Shown: positions 32,740 to 42,418 of the stretch, in pieces | Layout of the letters: the number at the start of each line of letters is the position of its first letter | Numbering within the stretch: position 1 is the stretch's first letter | DNA from: Pseudomonas mosselii | Lineage (GTDB): Bacteria > Pseudomonadota > Gammaproteobacteria > Pseudomonadales > Pseudomonadaceae | DNA length: 64,000 nt | Assembly (NCBI RefSeq): GCF_003205295.1 | Contig: NZ_QJRP01000004.1 | Coordinates: forward strand, 1 to 64,000 | Reading direction: 5' to 3' | The notes under the pieces: model-generated | What the model saw: only the letters and a program-made list of their open reading frames with translations | What the model was told of the DNA's origin: nothing | The model's database searches: none | Program-made: the position numbers and the translations under genes

Positions 32740-32917
32740 TGGTTTAACAGCGCGCGCAGGGCCTGCCGAAAATAGGGGGCGCGAATTATAGCGGAAATCG
32801 CTCAAGGTTTGAGCAACTTTTGTACAGAAGGTGCGATTTAAGTTGGCCGTACCACCCCTCGTCGGCCTGCTGCGTGGGAGCGGGCTTGCCCCGCGATAAG
32901 GCCTGCACTGACACAGA

Positions 32918-32934
32918 CGCACCATAATGATGCA
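32918..32934 (+). promoter_or_regulatory. NtrC enhancer site 1 upstream of glnA
   Basis: CGCACCATAATGATGCA matches the NtrC consensus TGCACCAnnnTGGTGCA at 15 of 17 positions, counting the three free ones. It sits about 120 bases upstream of the -24/-12 promoter. Confidence 0.8.
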
Positions 32935-32948
32935 TAAAAACCAAAATA

Positions 32949-32965
32949 CGCATCTTATGAGTGCA
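32949..32965 (+). promoter_or_regulatory. NtrC enhancer site 2 upstream of glnA
   Basis: CGCATCTTATGAGTGCA is a weaker match to TGCACCAnnnTGGTGCA. Its centre is 31 bases (three helical turns) from site 1, the phasing expected for cooperative NtrC binding. Confidence 0.7.
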
Positions 32966-33038
32966 AGACTACACTCCACATCTTCATGAAATGCCCGCCA
33001 ACGCCCCCTTTCATCCCACGCTCGCCATTTTTGGGCAC

Positions 33039-33054
33039 TGGCATGCAATTTGCT
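33039..33054 (+). promoter_or_regulatory. Sigma54 promoter of glnA
   Basis: TGGCATGCAATTTGCT carries GG at -24 and GC at -12 with exactly 10 bases between, close to the consensus TGGCACGnnnnTTGCW. About 100 bases precede the glnA ATG. Confidence 0.85.
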
Positions 33055-33153
33055 CCCTTGTGAGGCAGGTACGCTTGGCCGACTATCCGCGCCCAGCGAC
33101 ACCCTTTTTCCAGGGCAGCGGCCAACTGCGCCCTAGACCATCCGGAGGACAAC

Positions 33154-34560
33154 ATGTCGAAGTCGGTTCAACTCATCAAAGATCATGACGTCAAGTGGAT
33201 TGATCTGCGTTTCACGGACACCAAGGGCATTCAGCATCACGTGACCATGCCGGCGCGCGATGGCCTGGACGAAGACTTCTTCGAAGTCGGCAAGATGTTC
33301 GACGGTTCCTCCATCGCTGGCTGGAAAGGCATCGAAGCCTCCGACATGATCCTGATGCCGGTCGACGACACCGCCGTACTGGACCCGTTCACTGAAGAAC
33401 CGACCCTGATCATCACCTGCGACATCGTCGATCCGTCGAGCATGCAGGGCTACGATCGCGACCCGCGCGGCATCGCCAAGCGCGCCGAAGAGTACCTGAA
33501 GAGCACCGGCATCGGTGACACCGTATTCGCAGGCCCGGAGCCGGAGTTCTTCATCTTCGACGAAGTGAAGTTCCAGTCGGACATCTCCGGCTCGATGTTC
33601 AAGATCTTCTCCGAGCAAGGCTCGTGGATGACCGGCGCTGATGTGGAAGGCGGCAACAAAGGCCACCGTCCAGGCGTGAAAGGCGGCTACTTCCCGGTTC
33701 CGCCGTTCGACCACGACCACGAAATCCGCACTGCCATGTGCAATGCCCTGGAAGAAATGGGCCAGACCGTCGAAGTCCACCACCACGAAGTGGCAACCGC
33801 CGGCCAGAACGAGATCGGCGTCAAGTTCAACACCCTGGTCAAGAAAGCTGACGAAGTACAGGCCCTGAAGTACGTCGTGCACAACGTTGCCGACGCTTAT
33901 GGCCGTACCGCCACCTTCATGCCCAAGCCTCTGTACGGCGACAACGGTTCGGGCATGCACGTGCACATGTCGATCTGGAAAGACGGCAAGAACACCTTCT
34001 CCGGCGAAGGCTATGCCGGCCTGTCCGATACCGCCCTGTACTTCATCGGCGGCATCATCAAGCACGGCAAGGCCCTGAACGGCTTCACCAACCCTTCGAC
34101 CAACTCCTACAAGCGTCTGGTCCCAGGTTTCGAAGCCCCGGTGATGCTGGCCTACTCGGCGCGCAACCGCTCCGCCTCGATCCGTATTCCTTACGTCGGC
34201 AGCCCGAAAGCCCGCCGTATCGAAGCACGCTTCCCGGACCCATCGGCCAACCCGTACCTGGCCTTCGCGGCCCTGCTGATGGCAGGCCTGGACGGCATCC
34301 AGAACAAGATCCACCCAGGCGATGCCGCCGACAAGAACCTGTACGACCTGCCGCCTGAAGAGGCCAAGGACATCCCGCAGGTGTGCGGCAGCCTGAAGGA
34401 AGCCCTGGAAGAGCTGGACAAGGGCCGTGCGTTCCTGACCAAGGGCGGCGTGTTCTCCGACGACTTCATCGATGCCTTCATCGAGCTGAAGAGCGAAGAA
34501 GAGATCAAGGTCCGCACCTTCGTGCACCCGCTGGAATACGAGCTGTACTACAGCTGCTGA
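33154..34560 (+). CDS. glnA: Glutamine synthetase type I
   Basis: 468 residues. ATP-dependent formation of glutamine from glutamate and ammonia. The dodecameric GSI-beta features are seen: FDGSSIAGW near the N-terminus, PEPEFFIFD, the [16 protein letters not shown] metal/ATP block, NRSASIRIP, and the adenylylation tyrosine in NLYDLPPEE (about residue 397), so control by GlnE is expected. GGAGG ribosome binding site. Expression is expected from the sigma54/NtrC region directly upstream. Confidence 0.98.
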   Translation: MSKSVQLIKDHDVKWIDLRFTDTKGIQHHVTMPARDGLDEDFFEVGKMFDGSSIAGWKGIEASDMILMPVDDTAVLDPFTEEPTLIITCDIVDPSSMQGYDRDPRGIAKRAEEYLKSTGIGDTVFAGPEPEFFIFDEVKFQSDISGSMFKIFSEQGSWMTGADVEGGNKGHRPGVKGGYFPVPPFDHDHEIRTAMCNALEEMGQTVEVHHHEVATAGQNEIGVKFNTLVKKADEVQALKYVVHNVADAYGRTATFMPKPLYGDNGSGMHVHMSIWKDGKNTFSGEGYAGLSDTALYFIGGIIKHGKALNGFTNPSTNSYKRLVPGFEAPVMLAYSARNRSASIRIPYVGSPKARRIEARFPDPSANPYLAFAALLMAGLDGIQNKIHPGDAADKNLYDLPPEEAKDIPQVCGSLKEALEELDKGRAFLTKGGVFSDDFIDAFIELKSEEEIKVRTFVHPLEYELYYSC

Positions 34561-34592
34561 TCTGATCGGCGCCCCGCGTCGATGACATCAGG

Positions 34593-34623
34593 ACGGCCTC
34601 CCTCGGGAGGCCGTTTCTTTTTC
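34593..34623 (+). terminator. Intrinsic terminator of glnA
   Basis: ACGGCCTCCC and GGGAGGCCGT form a 10-bp stem with a TCG loop, followed by TTTCTTTTTC. Confidence 0.92.
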
Positions 34624-34705
34624 ATACCCCCATCATCGGACAACACCTATTAGCCGCCGCAACGCCAAAGGCGACACTCGTGGCTTCATTCCCAAGGAGA
34701 TCGCC

Positions 34706-35248
34706 ATGCGTGCCACCACCTTCGCCCTGACCTGTTGTGTCGCCCTCTCGGGCTGCACAACCTCAACCAGTACCGTGCCCACTCTCGACCAGTTGCTGAC
34801 CACCATCGATCGCCGCCTGGACCTCGCCGAAGCGGTCGCCCTGCACAAGTGGGATCACCAGCAACCGGTGCAGGCCAGCGCACGCGAGCACCAGGTATTG
34901 GCCAGCGCACGCCAGGCCGCCGTCGCCCACCATCTGGACCCCGCCCGTGTCGAGGCCTTCTTTGCCGACCAGATCGAAGCCAACAAGCTCCTGCAGTACC
35001 ACCTGCTCGACACCTGGCATCGCGCCCGACAGGCGCCAGCCATACCACGCCGCGACCTGGCCAACGACGTACGCCCTGAACTGGACCTGCTGCAGGAACA
35101 GCTGTTGAGCGCCCTCGCCCGCTTTGACCAGAGCTCGCCGGACAATTGCGCCAACCACTTGGCCGACGCCCTGCAACAACGCACCCAGGACACCACGCGC
35201 CACCTCGCCCTGGTTCGCGCCAGCGCCCAGCTGTGCAAAATGCGCTGA
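34706..35248 (+). CDS. Exported chorismate mutase (*AroQ type)
   Basis: 180 residues. A signal peptide with a lipobox-like LSGC (Cys about 17) precedes an all-helical AroQ domain. RLDLAEAVALHKWDHQQPVQ (from about residue 37) is the catalytic helix with Arg and Lys, and FFADQIEANKLLQ the second active-site helix. Exported AroQ enzymes convert chorismate to prephenate outside the cytoplasm; their purpose is debated, with roles in virulence or aromatic compound supply proposed. AAGGAG ribosome binding site. It sits alone between glnA and ntrBC after the glnA terminator. Lipoprotein versus cleaved periplasmic form cannot be decided here. Confidence 0.82.
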   Translation: MRATTFALTCCVALSGCTTSTSTVPTLDQLLTTIDRRLDLAEAVALHKWDHQQPVQASAREHQVLASARQAAVAHHLDPARVEAFFADQIEANKLLQYHLLDTWHRARQAPAIPRRDLANDVRPELDLLQEQLLSALARFDQSSPDNCANHLADALQQRTQDTTRHLALVRASAQLCKMR

Positions 35249-35256
35249 CCGCCCTA

Positions 35257-35273
35257 TGCTCCATATTGGTGCA
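35257..35273 (+). promoter_or_regulatory. NtrC-type site upstream of ntrBC
   Basis: TGCTCCATATTGGTGCA matches TGCACCAnnnTGGTGCA with one change. It is about 145 bases upstream of the ntrBC -24/-12 element, a suitable enhancer distance for autoregulation. Confidence 0.75.
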
Positions 35274-35400
35274 TGAGCGCGCAAGACGCCCCATCATGCA
35301 TCCCAATTTGGGTCACAAGAATCGATAAACCAGGGCTTTCTGGCTCGAATTCGCGCAATTCCAGGTCTTTATCCGGAATTTCCGCTTCTTTTCGGAGCCT

Positions 35401-35416
35401 TGGTTTGGTTCTTGCA
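35401..35416 (+). promoter_or_regulatory. Probable sigma54 promoter of ntrBC
   Basis: TGGTTTGGTTCTTGCA has GG and GC with 10 bases between and a good TTGCA -12 block. The -24 block is weaker (TGGTT rather than TGGCA). About 90 bases precede the glnL start. Confidence 0.6.
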
Positions 35417-35502
35417 TTTTCACCGCATCCAGCACCTTCCCGTGCGCGCCCCAGGTCCGAGCCCTTGGGTGCCACTGTGCCAAAAGAGGTCAACGACGCC
35501 TT

Positions 35503-36584
35503 ATGACCATCAGCGATGCACAGCACCGTCTGCTTCTGGACAACCTGACCACGGCCACGCTCCTGCTCAACGCCGAACTGCGCCTTGAGTACATGAACCC
35601 GGCCGCGGAGATGCTGCTGGCCGTCAGCGGCCAGCGCAGCCACGGGCAGTTCATCAGCGAGCTGTTCACCGAATCGACCGAGGCGCTCAATTCGCTGCGC
35701 CAGGCGGTCGAGCAGGCGCACCCATTCACCAAGCGTGAAGCGCAGCTGACCTCGCTGACAGGCCAGACCATTACCGTCGACTACGCCGTCACCCCCATCC
35801 TGCACCTGGGCCAGACCCTGCTGTTGCTGGAGGTGCACCCGCGTGACCGCCTGCTGCGCATCACCAAGGAAGAGGCCCAGCTGAGCAAGCAGGAGACCAC
35901 CAAGATGCTGGTGCGCGGCCTGGCCCACGAGATCAAGAATCCCCTCGGCGGCATCCGTGGCGCGGCCCAGTTGCTGGCCCGCGAACTGCCGGAAGAAAGC
36001 CTGCGCGACTACACCAACGTGATCATCGAGGAAGCCGACCGCCTGCGTAACCTGGTCGACCGCATGCTCGGTTCGAACAAGCTGCCGTCGCTGGCCATGA
36101 CCAATATCCACGAAGTGCTCGAGCGGGTGTGCAGCCTGGTCGAGGCCGAGAGCCAGGGCTGCATCACCTTGGTGCGCGACTACGACCCGAGCCTGCCGGA
36201 CGTGCTGATCGACCGTGAGCAGATGATCCAGGCCGTGCTCAACATCGTGCGCAACGCCATGCAGGCCATCGGCGGGCAGAACGAGCTGCGCCTGGGCCGC
36301 ATCACCCTGCGCAGCCGTGCCGTGCGCCAGTTCACCATCGGCCATGTGCGCCACCGCCTGGTCGCCAGGATCGAGATCGTCGACAACGGCCCCGGCATCC
36401 CCGCGGAACTGCAGGACACCCTCTTCTATCCCATGGTCAGCGGCCGCCCGGACGGTACAGGGCTGGGCCTGGCCATCACCCAGAACATCATCAGCCAGCA
36501 CCAGGGTCTGATCGAGTGTGAAAGCCACCCCGGCCACACCACTTTCTCGATCTACCTGCCCCTGGAACAAGGAGCCACCGCCCC

Positions 36585-36588
<4 letters not shown>
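35503..36588 (+). CDS. glnL: Nitrogen regulation sensor kinase NtrB
   Basis: 361 residues, cytoplasmic. N-terminal PAS domain (about 10-120), a DHp helix with the phospho-accepting His in RGLAHEIKNPLGGIRGAAQ (about residue 140), and a HATPase with the N box NIVRNAMQAI, G1 EIVDNGPGIP and G2 GTGLGLAI. Under control of PII it phosphorylates or dephosphorylates NtrC. Its stop overlaps the glnG start by 4 bases (ATGA), so the pair is translationally coupled. Confidence 0.96.
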
Positions 36589-38021
<1,433 letters not shown>

Positions 38022-38337
38022 TCACAGCGCTTGAAAACATCGCGGGGCAAGTCGCATCGGAGCGGCGGTGCGCCAATGCGACTTGCCCCGCGATGCTTTG
38101 ATGCACCGAACCTGTGCCATCTGCACCGTGTGAAGGCAAAAAAACCATCAAATCCTGGCTAAACCGCCTTCAACGCCAGGATTTCCGGGCAATGAGAACC
38201 TGGCACGCCCCCTGCTATAGAGACTGCATCTCCAGTTTCGGGGGCCTCGGTACAGGCAGGCCGGGATACCCCCTCTTTACTTTGCAATCGCGCAGTTTCG
38301 GGGACCCTGGTACAGGCAGGCCGGGATATCCCCTCTT
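38022..38337. other. Gene-free gap after ntrC: REP palindrome and 60-bp tandem duplication
   Basis: The 316-base gap contains a REP palindrome (38038-38095) and most of a two-copy direct repeat (38233-38340). Nothing coding was recognised. The short frames across it have no conserved features. Confidence 0.75.
38038..38095. repeat. REP palindrome with 20-bp perfect arms
   Basis: CATCGCGGGGCAAGTCGCAT and ATGCGACTTGCCCCGCGATG are exact inverse complements separated by 18 bases. It sits 16 bases after the ntrC stop and probably marks the 3' end of the ntrBC mRNA. Confidence 0.9.
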
Positions 38338-38340
38338 TTA
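38233..38340. repeat. Two-copy direct repeat with 60-base period
   Basis: Two copies begin CAGTTTCGGGG at 38233 and 38293 and share GGTACAGGCAGGCCGGGATA and a CCCTCTTT tail, with few mismatches over about 48 bases. The second copy runs to the stop codon of the minus-strand hypothetical gene. Confidence 0.85.
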
Positions 38341-38775
38341 TTCGTGCAGCCTCACCTGCACCCGCCAGCGCCCCGCCTCCTCCGTTGCGTTCCACTCGCC
38401 GCGCAGGGGGCGGGCAGCCACCACGGTCAGCACCAGCCCCGCTTCGCTCTTCTGCAGGCGCCAGCCCACCGGCTTGTCCTGCAACGTCAGCTGACCCCGC
38501 TGGGTCTTGCCCTGGGCCTCGAACACGATGGCCACGGTGCCCTGGACGTTCTCGCCATGCAGTTTGGGCTCTTCGTTGAACCACAGGTCCAGGCCATCCT
38601 GCACCACCTGCACCTGCTCGAGCACCCGTTCCTGCGGGGTGGTCAGGCGGCCGATCATCATGCCGACCATCAACCCGACAATCGCCAACGACAGGATCAC
38701 CCGCGGGAAGGCCTTCGAACGCGGGTCGGGTTCGGGGGTAGAATGCCCGTCATCTTCATGCTTGGAGCCGTGCAT
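38338..38775 (-). CDS. Conserved hypothetical membrane-anchored protein
   Basis: 145 residues. A short charged N-terminus, one TM segment at about 25-45 (VILSLAIVGLMVGMMIG), and a C-terminal soluble region of probable beta structure (GTVAIVFEAQG, GWRLQKSEAGL) that would be periplasmic. No family recognised. Its start codon overlaps that of divergent trmL inside the tetranucleotide CATG at 38773-38776. No clear ribosome binding site is visible for the chosen ATG, so a later start just before the TM segment is possible. Confidence 0.7.
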   Translation of the reverse strand: MHGSKHEDDGHSTPEPDPRSKAFPRVILSLAIVGLMVGMMIGRLTTPQERVLEQVQVVQDGLDLWFNEEPKLHGENVQGTVAIVFEAQGKTQRGQLTLQDKPVGWRLQKSEAGLVLTVVAARPLRGEWNATEEAGRWRVQVRLHE

Positions 38776-39229
38776 GTTTCACGTCATCCTTTTTCAACCA
38801 GAAATTCCGCCGAATACCGGCAACATCATCCGCCTGTGCGCCAACAGCGGCTGCGACCTGCACCTGATCGAGCCGATTGGCTTCGAACTGGACGACAAGC
38901 GCCTGCGCCGGGCAGGGCTGGACTACCACGAGTATGCCACGCTCAAGCGCCATCAAAGCCTGGCCGACTGCCTGGAAAGCCTGAACCAGCCACGGCTGTT
39001 CGCCTTTACCACCAAGGGTTCGCACCCGTTCCATGAGGTCGAGTACCAGCCTGGCGACGCCTTCCTGTTCGGGCCTGAAAGCCGCGGCCTGCCGGCCGAG
39101 GTGCTGGACAACCTGGCGCCCGAGCAGCGCCTGCGCCTGCCGATGCGGCCGGGGTGCCGGAGCCTGAACCTGTCCAATACCGTGGCGGTGACGGTGTACG
39201 AGGCGTGGCGACAGCAGGGGTTTGCCTGA
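38774..39229 (+). CDS. trmL: tRNA (cytidine(34)-2'-O)-methyltransferase
   Basis: 151 residues, a minimal SPOUT/TrmH-fold methyltransferase acting on the wobble base of tRNA-Leu isoacceptors. Motif 1 is FQPEIPPNTGNIIRLCANSG, motif 2 FGPESRGLP, and motif 3 the knot sequence MRPGCRSLNLSNTVAV that binds S-adenosylmethionine. The ATG at 38774 has GGAG 5-8 bases upstream and gives the family N-terminus MFHVILFQPE. Upstream open codons are antisense to the neighbouring gene. Confidence 0.95.
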   Translation: MFHVILFQPEIPPNTGNIIRLCANSGCDLHLIEPIGFELDDKRLRRAGLDYHEYATLKRHQSLADCLESLNQPRLFAFTTKGSHPFHEVEYQPGDAFLFGPESRGLPAEVLDNLAPEQRLRLPMRPGCRSLNLSNTVAVTVYEAWRQQGFA

Positions 39230-39235
39230 AAGGGC

Positions 39236-39279
39236 CTATCGCGGGGCAAGTCGCATCGGCGCACCGCCGCTCCCACGAA
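39236..39279. repeat. Single REP element
   Basis: CTATCGCGGGGCAAGTCGCA followed by CCGCCGCTCCCACG, just downstream of trmL. One unit without a full inverted partner. Confidence 0.7.
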
Positions 39280-39303
39280 GCTAAGCCTTGCTAAAAGACG
39301 AAC

Positions 39304-39333
39304 AAAAAAAGGGCGACCGAAGTCGCCCTTTCT
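39304..39333. terminator. Bidirectional terminator between trmL and secB
   Basis: AAAGGGCGAC and GTCGCCCTTT form a stem with a CGAA loop. The A-run on the left and T-run on the right suit termination of both convergent transcripts. Confidence 0.9.
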
Positions 39334-39344
39334 TGTTACAGCGA

Positions 39345-39827
39345 TTACTGCACGGTCGGCACTTCGCCGGCTTCCTGCATGCGCTGCATCTCTTGCGCGT
39401 ACAGGGCGTCGAAGTTGACCGGCGACAGCATCAGCGCTGGGAACGAGCCACGGGTCACCAGGCTGTCCAGGGTCTCGCGGGCGTAAGGGAACAGGATGTT
39501 CGGGCAGAACGCGCCGAGAGTGTGGCTCATCGAGGCCGCGTCCAGATTGGCGATCAGGAAGATGCCGGCCTGCTGCACTTCAGCGATGAAGGCCACTTCG
39601 TCGCCGTTCTTGACGGTCACCGACAGGGTCAGCACGACCTCGTGGAAGTCGCCTTCCAGGGCCTTCTGACGGGTGTTCAGGTCCAGCGAGACGCTCGGCT
39701 CCCACTGCTGGCGGAAGATCTGCGGGCTTTTCGGGGCCTCGAACGACAGATCGCGCACGTAGATGCGCTGCAGGGAGAATTGCGGGGCGTTGGCGTCAGT
39801 GGCGCCGTTGGTCTGTTGCTCGGTCAT
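39345..39827 (-). CDS. secB: Protein-export chaperone SecB
   Basis: 160 residues. Tetrameric chaperone that keeps preproteins unfolded and hands them to SecA. The characteristic [19 protein letters not shown] is near residue 20 and [20 protein letters not shown] near residue 108. Last gene of the rhodanese-grxC-secB cluster, 39 bases after grxC, ending at a strong terminator. Confidence 0.97.
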
Positions 39828-39866
39828 GGCAGATCCTTTTCCTAATGTTCTTGAATGCAGTGCGAA

Positions 39867-40121
39867 TCAGGCCGCCAGCAGCGCGTCGAGCTTGCCCGCG
39901 CGCTCCAGGGCATAGAGGTCATCGCATCCACCGACGTGCGTGCTGCCGATCCAGATCTGCGGCACCGAGGTACGGCCGGCCTTCTGGCTCATTTCGGCGC
40001 GAACCTGGGGTTTGCCGTCGACCTTGATCTCCTCGAACGCCACGCCCTTGCTCTCGAGCAGGTACTTGGCGCGCATGCAGTAGGGGCAGTAGTCGCTGGA
40101 ATAGACGATGACGGGCTTCAT
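39867..40121 (-). CDS. grxC: Glutaredoxin 3
   Basis: 84 residues. Dithiol glutaredoxin with active site CPYC (YSSDYCPYCMRAK, about residues 8-20), cis-Pro motif TSVPQIWIG and the glutathione-binding GGCDDLYALE. It starts one base after the rhodanese gene stop, so translation is probably coupled. Confidence 0.96.
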   Translation of the reverse strand: MKPVIVYSSDYCPYCMRAKYLLESKGVAFEEIKVDGKPQVRAEMSQKAGRTSVPQIWIGSTHVGGCDDLYALERAGKLDALLAA

Positions 40122-40122
40122 A

Positions 40123-40536
40123 TCACTTCACCAGGGGCAGGTTATCGGCTTTCCAGCTGGAAACGCCACCGCTGAGCTTGGCGGCGGTGTAACCAGCCTT
40201 GAGCAGCTCGCGGCACAGGGTGCCGGACTGCTGGCCCATCGCGTCGACGACGATCAGGGTCTTCTCTTTGTGTTTTTCCAGCTCGCTCATGCGGCCGGCC
40301 ACTTTGTCCTGGGGAATGTTCAGCGCACCGACGATATGCCCGGCCGAGTATTCCTTGGCGGTACGGATATCGATCACCACGGCCTTGTCGGCGTTGACCA
40401 GCGCGGTCAGCTGGCCGTTGCTCAGGCTCTGGCCGCCACGGCGGACTTCGTTGATCAGCAGCAGGACCAGCAGGACGACGAAAATGGCCACCAGGATGTA
40501 GTGATCTGTCGCGAATTGAATCAGGTGAGCAACCAT
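40123..40536 (-). CDS. Membrane-anchored rhodanese-like protein (YibN type)
   Basis: 137 residues. An N-terminal TM segment (about 14-30) and a cytoplasmic rhodanese domain with VVIDIRTAKEYSAGHIVGALNIP and a C-terminal LSGGVSSW. The loop that normally carries the catalytic Cys reads VVDAMGQQSG with no Cys there. The nearest Cys is four residues later (TLCREL), so sulfurtransferase activity is doubtful. The ATG giving MVAHLIQFATDHY yields the usual length. An upstream in-frame ATG adds 14 unsupported residues. First gene of the cluster with grxC and secB. Confidence 0.88.
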   Translation of the reverse strand: MVAHLIQFATDHYILVAIFVVLLVLLLINEVRRGGQSLSNGQLTALVNADKAVVIDIRTAKEYSAGHIVGALNIPQDKVAGRMSELEKHKEKTLIVVDAMGQQSGTLCRELLKAGYTAAKLSGGVSSWKADNLPLVK

Positions 40537-40742
40537 CAGGGGTGTTCCAGGCGATTGAAAATGGCGGCCAGTATACACAGCGCCCCATGACCGCCAAAGC
40601 CCACCGGGCTGGCCGCCAACACGACTTCATGCTGCATGCCTGACCGCGCCGGTCGGACTATGGGAGGAATATTCGCCGCCGCTGGCGGATTTGCCCTAAA
40701 ATGCGTGTCTTTATCATCTTTGAACAACCGTGAGTTTGATTG

Positions 40743-42278
40743 ATGACGAGTACGCCTAAACCCCTGGTCCTGATCATCCTGGATGGCTTCGGTCACAGCG
40801 AAAGCCCCGAATACAACGCCATCTTCGCTGCCAACACGCCGGTCTACGACCGCCTGCGCGCCACCCAGCCGCATGGCCTGATCTCCGGCTCCGGCATGGA
40901 CGTGGGGCTGCCCGACGGGCAGATGGGCAACTCCGAAGTCGGTCACATGAACCTCGGCGCCGGCCGCGTGGTGTACCAGGACTTCACCCGGGTGACCAAA
41001 GCCATCCGTGACGGCGAATTCTTCGAAAACCCCGTGCTCGGCGGCGCGGTGGACAAGGCCGTCGGCGCCGGCAAGGCCGTGCACATCCTCGGCCTGCTCT
41101 CCGACGGCGGCGTGCACAGCCACCAGGACCACCTGATCGCCATGGCCGAACTGGCCGCGCAGCGTGGCGCCGAGAAGATCTACCTGCACGCCTTCCTCGA
41201 CGGCCGCGACACCCCGCCGCGCAGCGCCCAGTCGTCCATCGAGCTGCTCGACGCCACCTTCGCCCGCCTGGGCAAGGGCCGCATTGCCAGCCTGATCGGC
41301 CGCTACTACGCCATGGACCGCGACAACCGCTGGGACCGCGTCAGCGCCGCCTACAACCTGATCGTCGACAGCGCCGCCGAATACACCGCCGACAACGCCC
41401 TTGCCGGTCTGCAAGCCGCCTACGCCCGCGAGGAGAACGACGAGTTCGTCAAGGCCACGCGCATTGGTGAGGCCGTCAAGGTCGAGGATGGCGACGCGGT
41501 CATCTTCATGAACTTCCGCGCCGACCGCGCCCGCGAGCTGTCGCGTGCGTTCGTCGAAGCGGACTTCAACGAATTCCCACGCGCACGCCTGCCCAAGCTG
41601 GCGGCGTACATCGGCCTGACCCAGTATTCGGCGAAAATTCCGGCACCTGCCGCCTTTGCCCCGTCCAGCCTGGACAACGTCCTGGGCGAATACCTGGCGA
41701 AAAACGGCAAGACCCAGTTGCGCATCGCCGAAACCGAGAAGTACGCGCATGTCACGTTCTTCTTCTCCGGTGGCCGTGAAGAGCCGTTCGAAGGCGAAGA
41801 GCGCATCCTGATCCCGTCGCCGAAAGTCGCCACCTACGACCTGCAGCCGGAAATGAACGCTCCCGAGGTGACCGACCGCATCGTCGAAGCCATCGAGCAA
41901 CAGCGCTTTGATGTGATCGTGGTCAACTATGCCAACGGCGACATGGTCGGCCATACCGGCGTGTTCGAAGCGGCGGTCAAGGCCGTCGAGGCCCTGGACG
42001 CCTGCGTCGGCCGTATCGTCGAGGCTCTGGACAAGGTCGGCGGCGAAGCGCTGATCACCGCCGACCACGGCAACGTCGAGCAGATGGAAGACGAATGCAC
42101 CGGCCAGGCACACACTGCCCACACCAGCGAGCCGGTGCCGTTCATCTATGTCGGCAAGCGCCAGGTCAAGGTCCGCGAAGGCGGCGTGCTGGCCGATGTG
42201 GCGCCGACCATGCTCAAGCTGCTGGGGCTGGAAAAGCCGGCGGAAATGACCGGAACCTCGATCCTGATCGATGCATGA
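40743..42278 (+). CDS. gpmI: 2,3-bisphosphoglycerate-independent phosphoglycerate mutase
   Basis: 511 residues. Mn-dependent interconversion of 3- and 2-phosphoglycerate. Alkaline phosphatase superfamily features: metal-binding LILDGFGHS at the N-terminus, the phospho-serine in [16 protein letters not shown] (about 62), the substrate block [11 protein letters not shown], and C-terminal ligands [12 protein letters not shown] and [10 protein letters not shown]. The ATG at 40743 is preceded by an in-frame TTG, but family members start MTSTPKPLV. First gene of the gpmI-envC-ctp-yibQ block. Confidence 0.97.
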   Translation: MTSTPKPLVLIILDGFGHSESPEYNAIFAANTPVYDRLRATQPHGLISGSGMDVGLPDGQMGNSEVGHMNLGAGRVVYQDFTRVTKAIRDGEFFENPVLGGAVDKAVGAGKAVHILGLLSDGGVHSHQDHLIAMAELAAQRGAEKIYLHAFLDGRDTPPRSAQSSIELLDATFARLGKGRIASLIGRYYAMDRDNRWDRVSAAYNLIVDSAAEYTADNALAGLQAAYAREENDEFVKATRIGEAVKVEDGDAVIFMNFRADRARELSRAFVEADFNEFPRARLPKLAAYIGLTQYSAKIPAPAAFAPSSLDNVLGEYLAKNGKTQLRIAETEKYAHVTFFFSGGREEPFEGEERILIPSPKVATYDLQPEMNAPEVTDRIVEAIEQQRFDVIVVNYANGDMVGHTGVFEAAVKAVEALDACVGRIVEALDKVGGEALITADHGNVEQMEDECTGQAHTAHTSEPVPFIYVGKRQVKVREGGVLADVAPTMLKLLGLEKPAEMTGTSILIDA

Positions 42279-42330
42279 TTGGTGTACTGGGGCCGCCTTG
42301 CGGCCCCGAAATACCTGAATTCCAGACCAA

Positions 42331-42364
42331 CGCCCCGCCGCACACGCCGCGGGGCGTTTTTTTT
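42331..42364 (+). terminator. Intrinsic terminator of gpmI
   Basis: CGCCCCGC and GCGGGGCG form the stem, followed by eight T. Despite the conserved gene cluster, this suggests that envC has its own promoter or depends on read-through. Confidence 0.92.
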
Positions 42365-42418
42365 GCAGGCCCGCAAGGGCATACTAGGCCAGTCTCCATC
42401 CCCGGTACGCCAAACCCC

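Larger units (their letters stand above)
32740..33153. other. thiI-glnA intergenic control region
   Basis: This 414-base gap holds a single REP-type sequence (32873-32898, GTGGGAGCGGGCTTGCCCCG), two NtrC-type sites (32918-32934 and 32949-32965), a sigma54 promoter (33039-33054) and a glnA leader ending in a GGAGG ribosome binding site. No gene was recognised in it. Confidence 0.8.

Noticed and set aside
29469..32775. Plus-strand open frames (583 and 602 codons) antisense to typA and thiI
   Set aside because: Antisense shadows: repetitive Val/Asp/Gln/His translation and no start signals.
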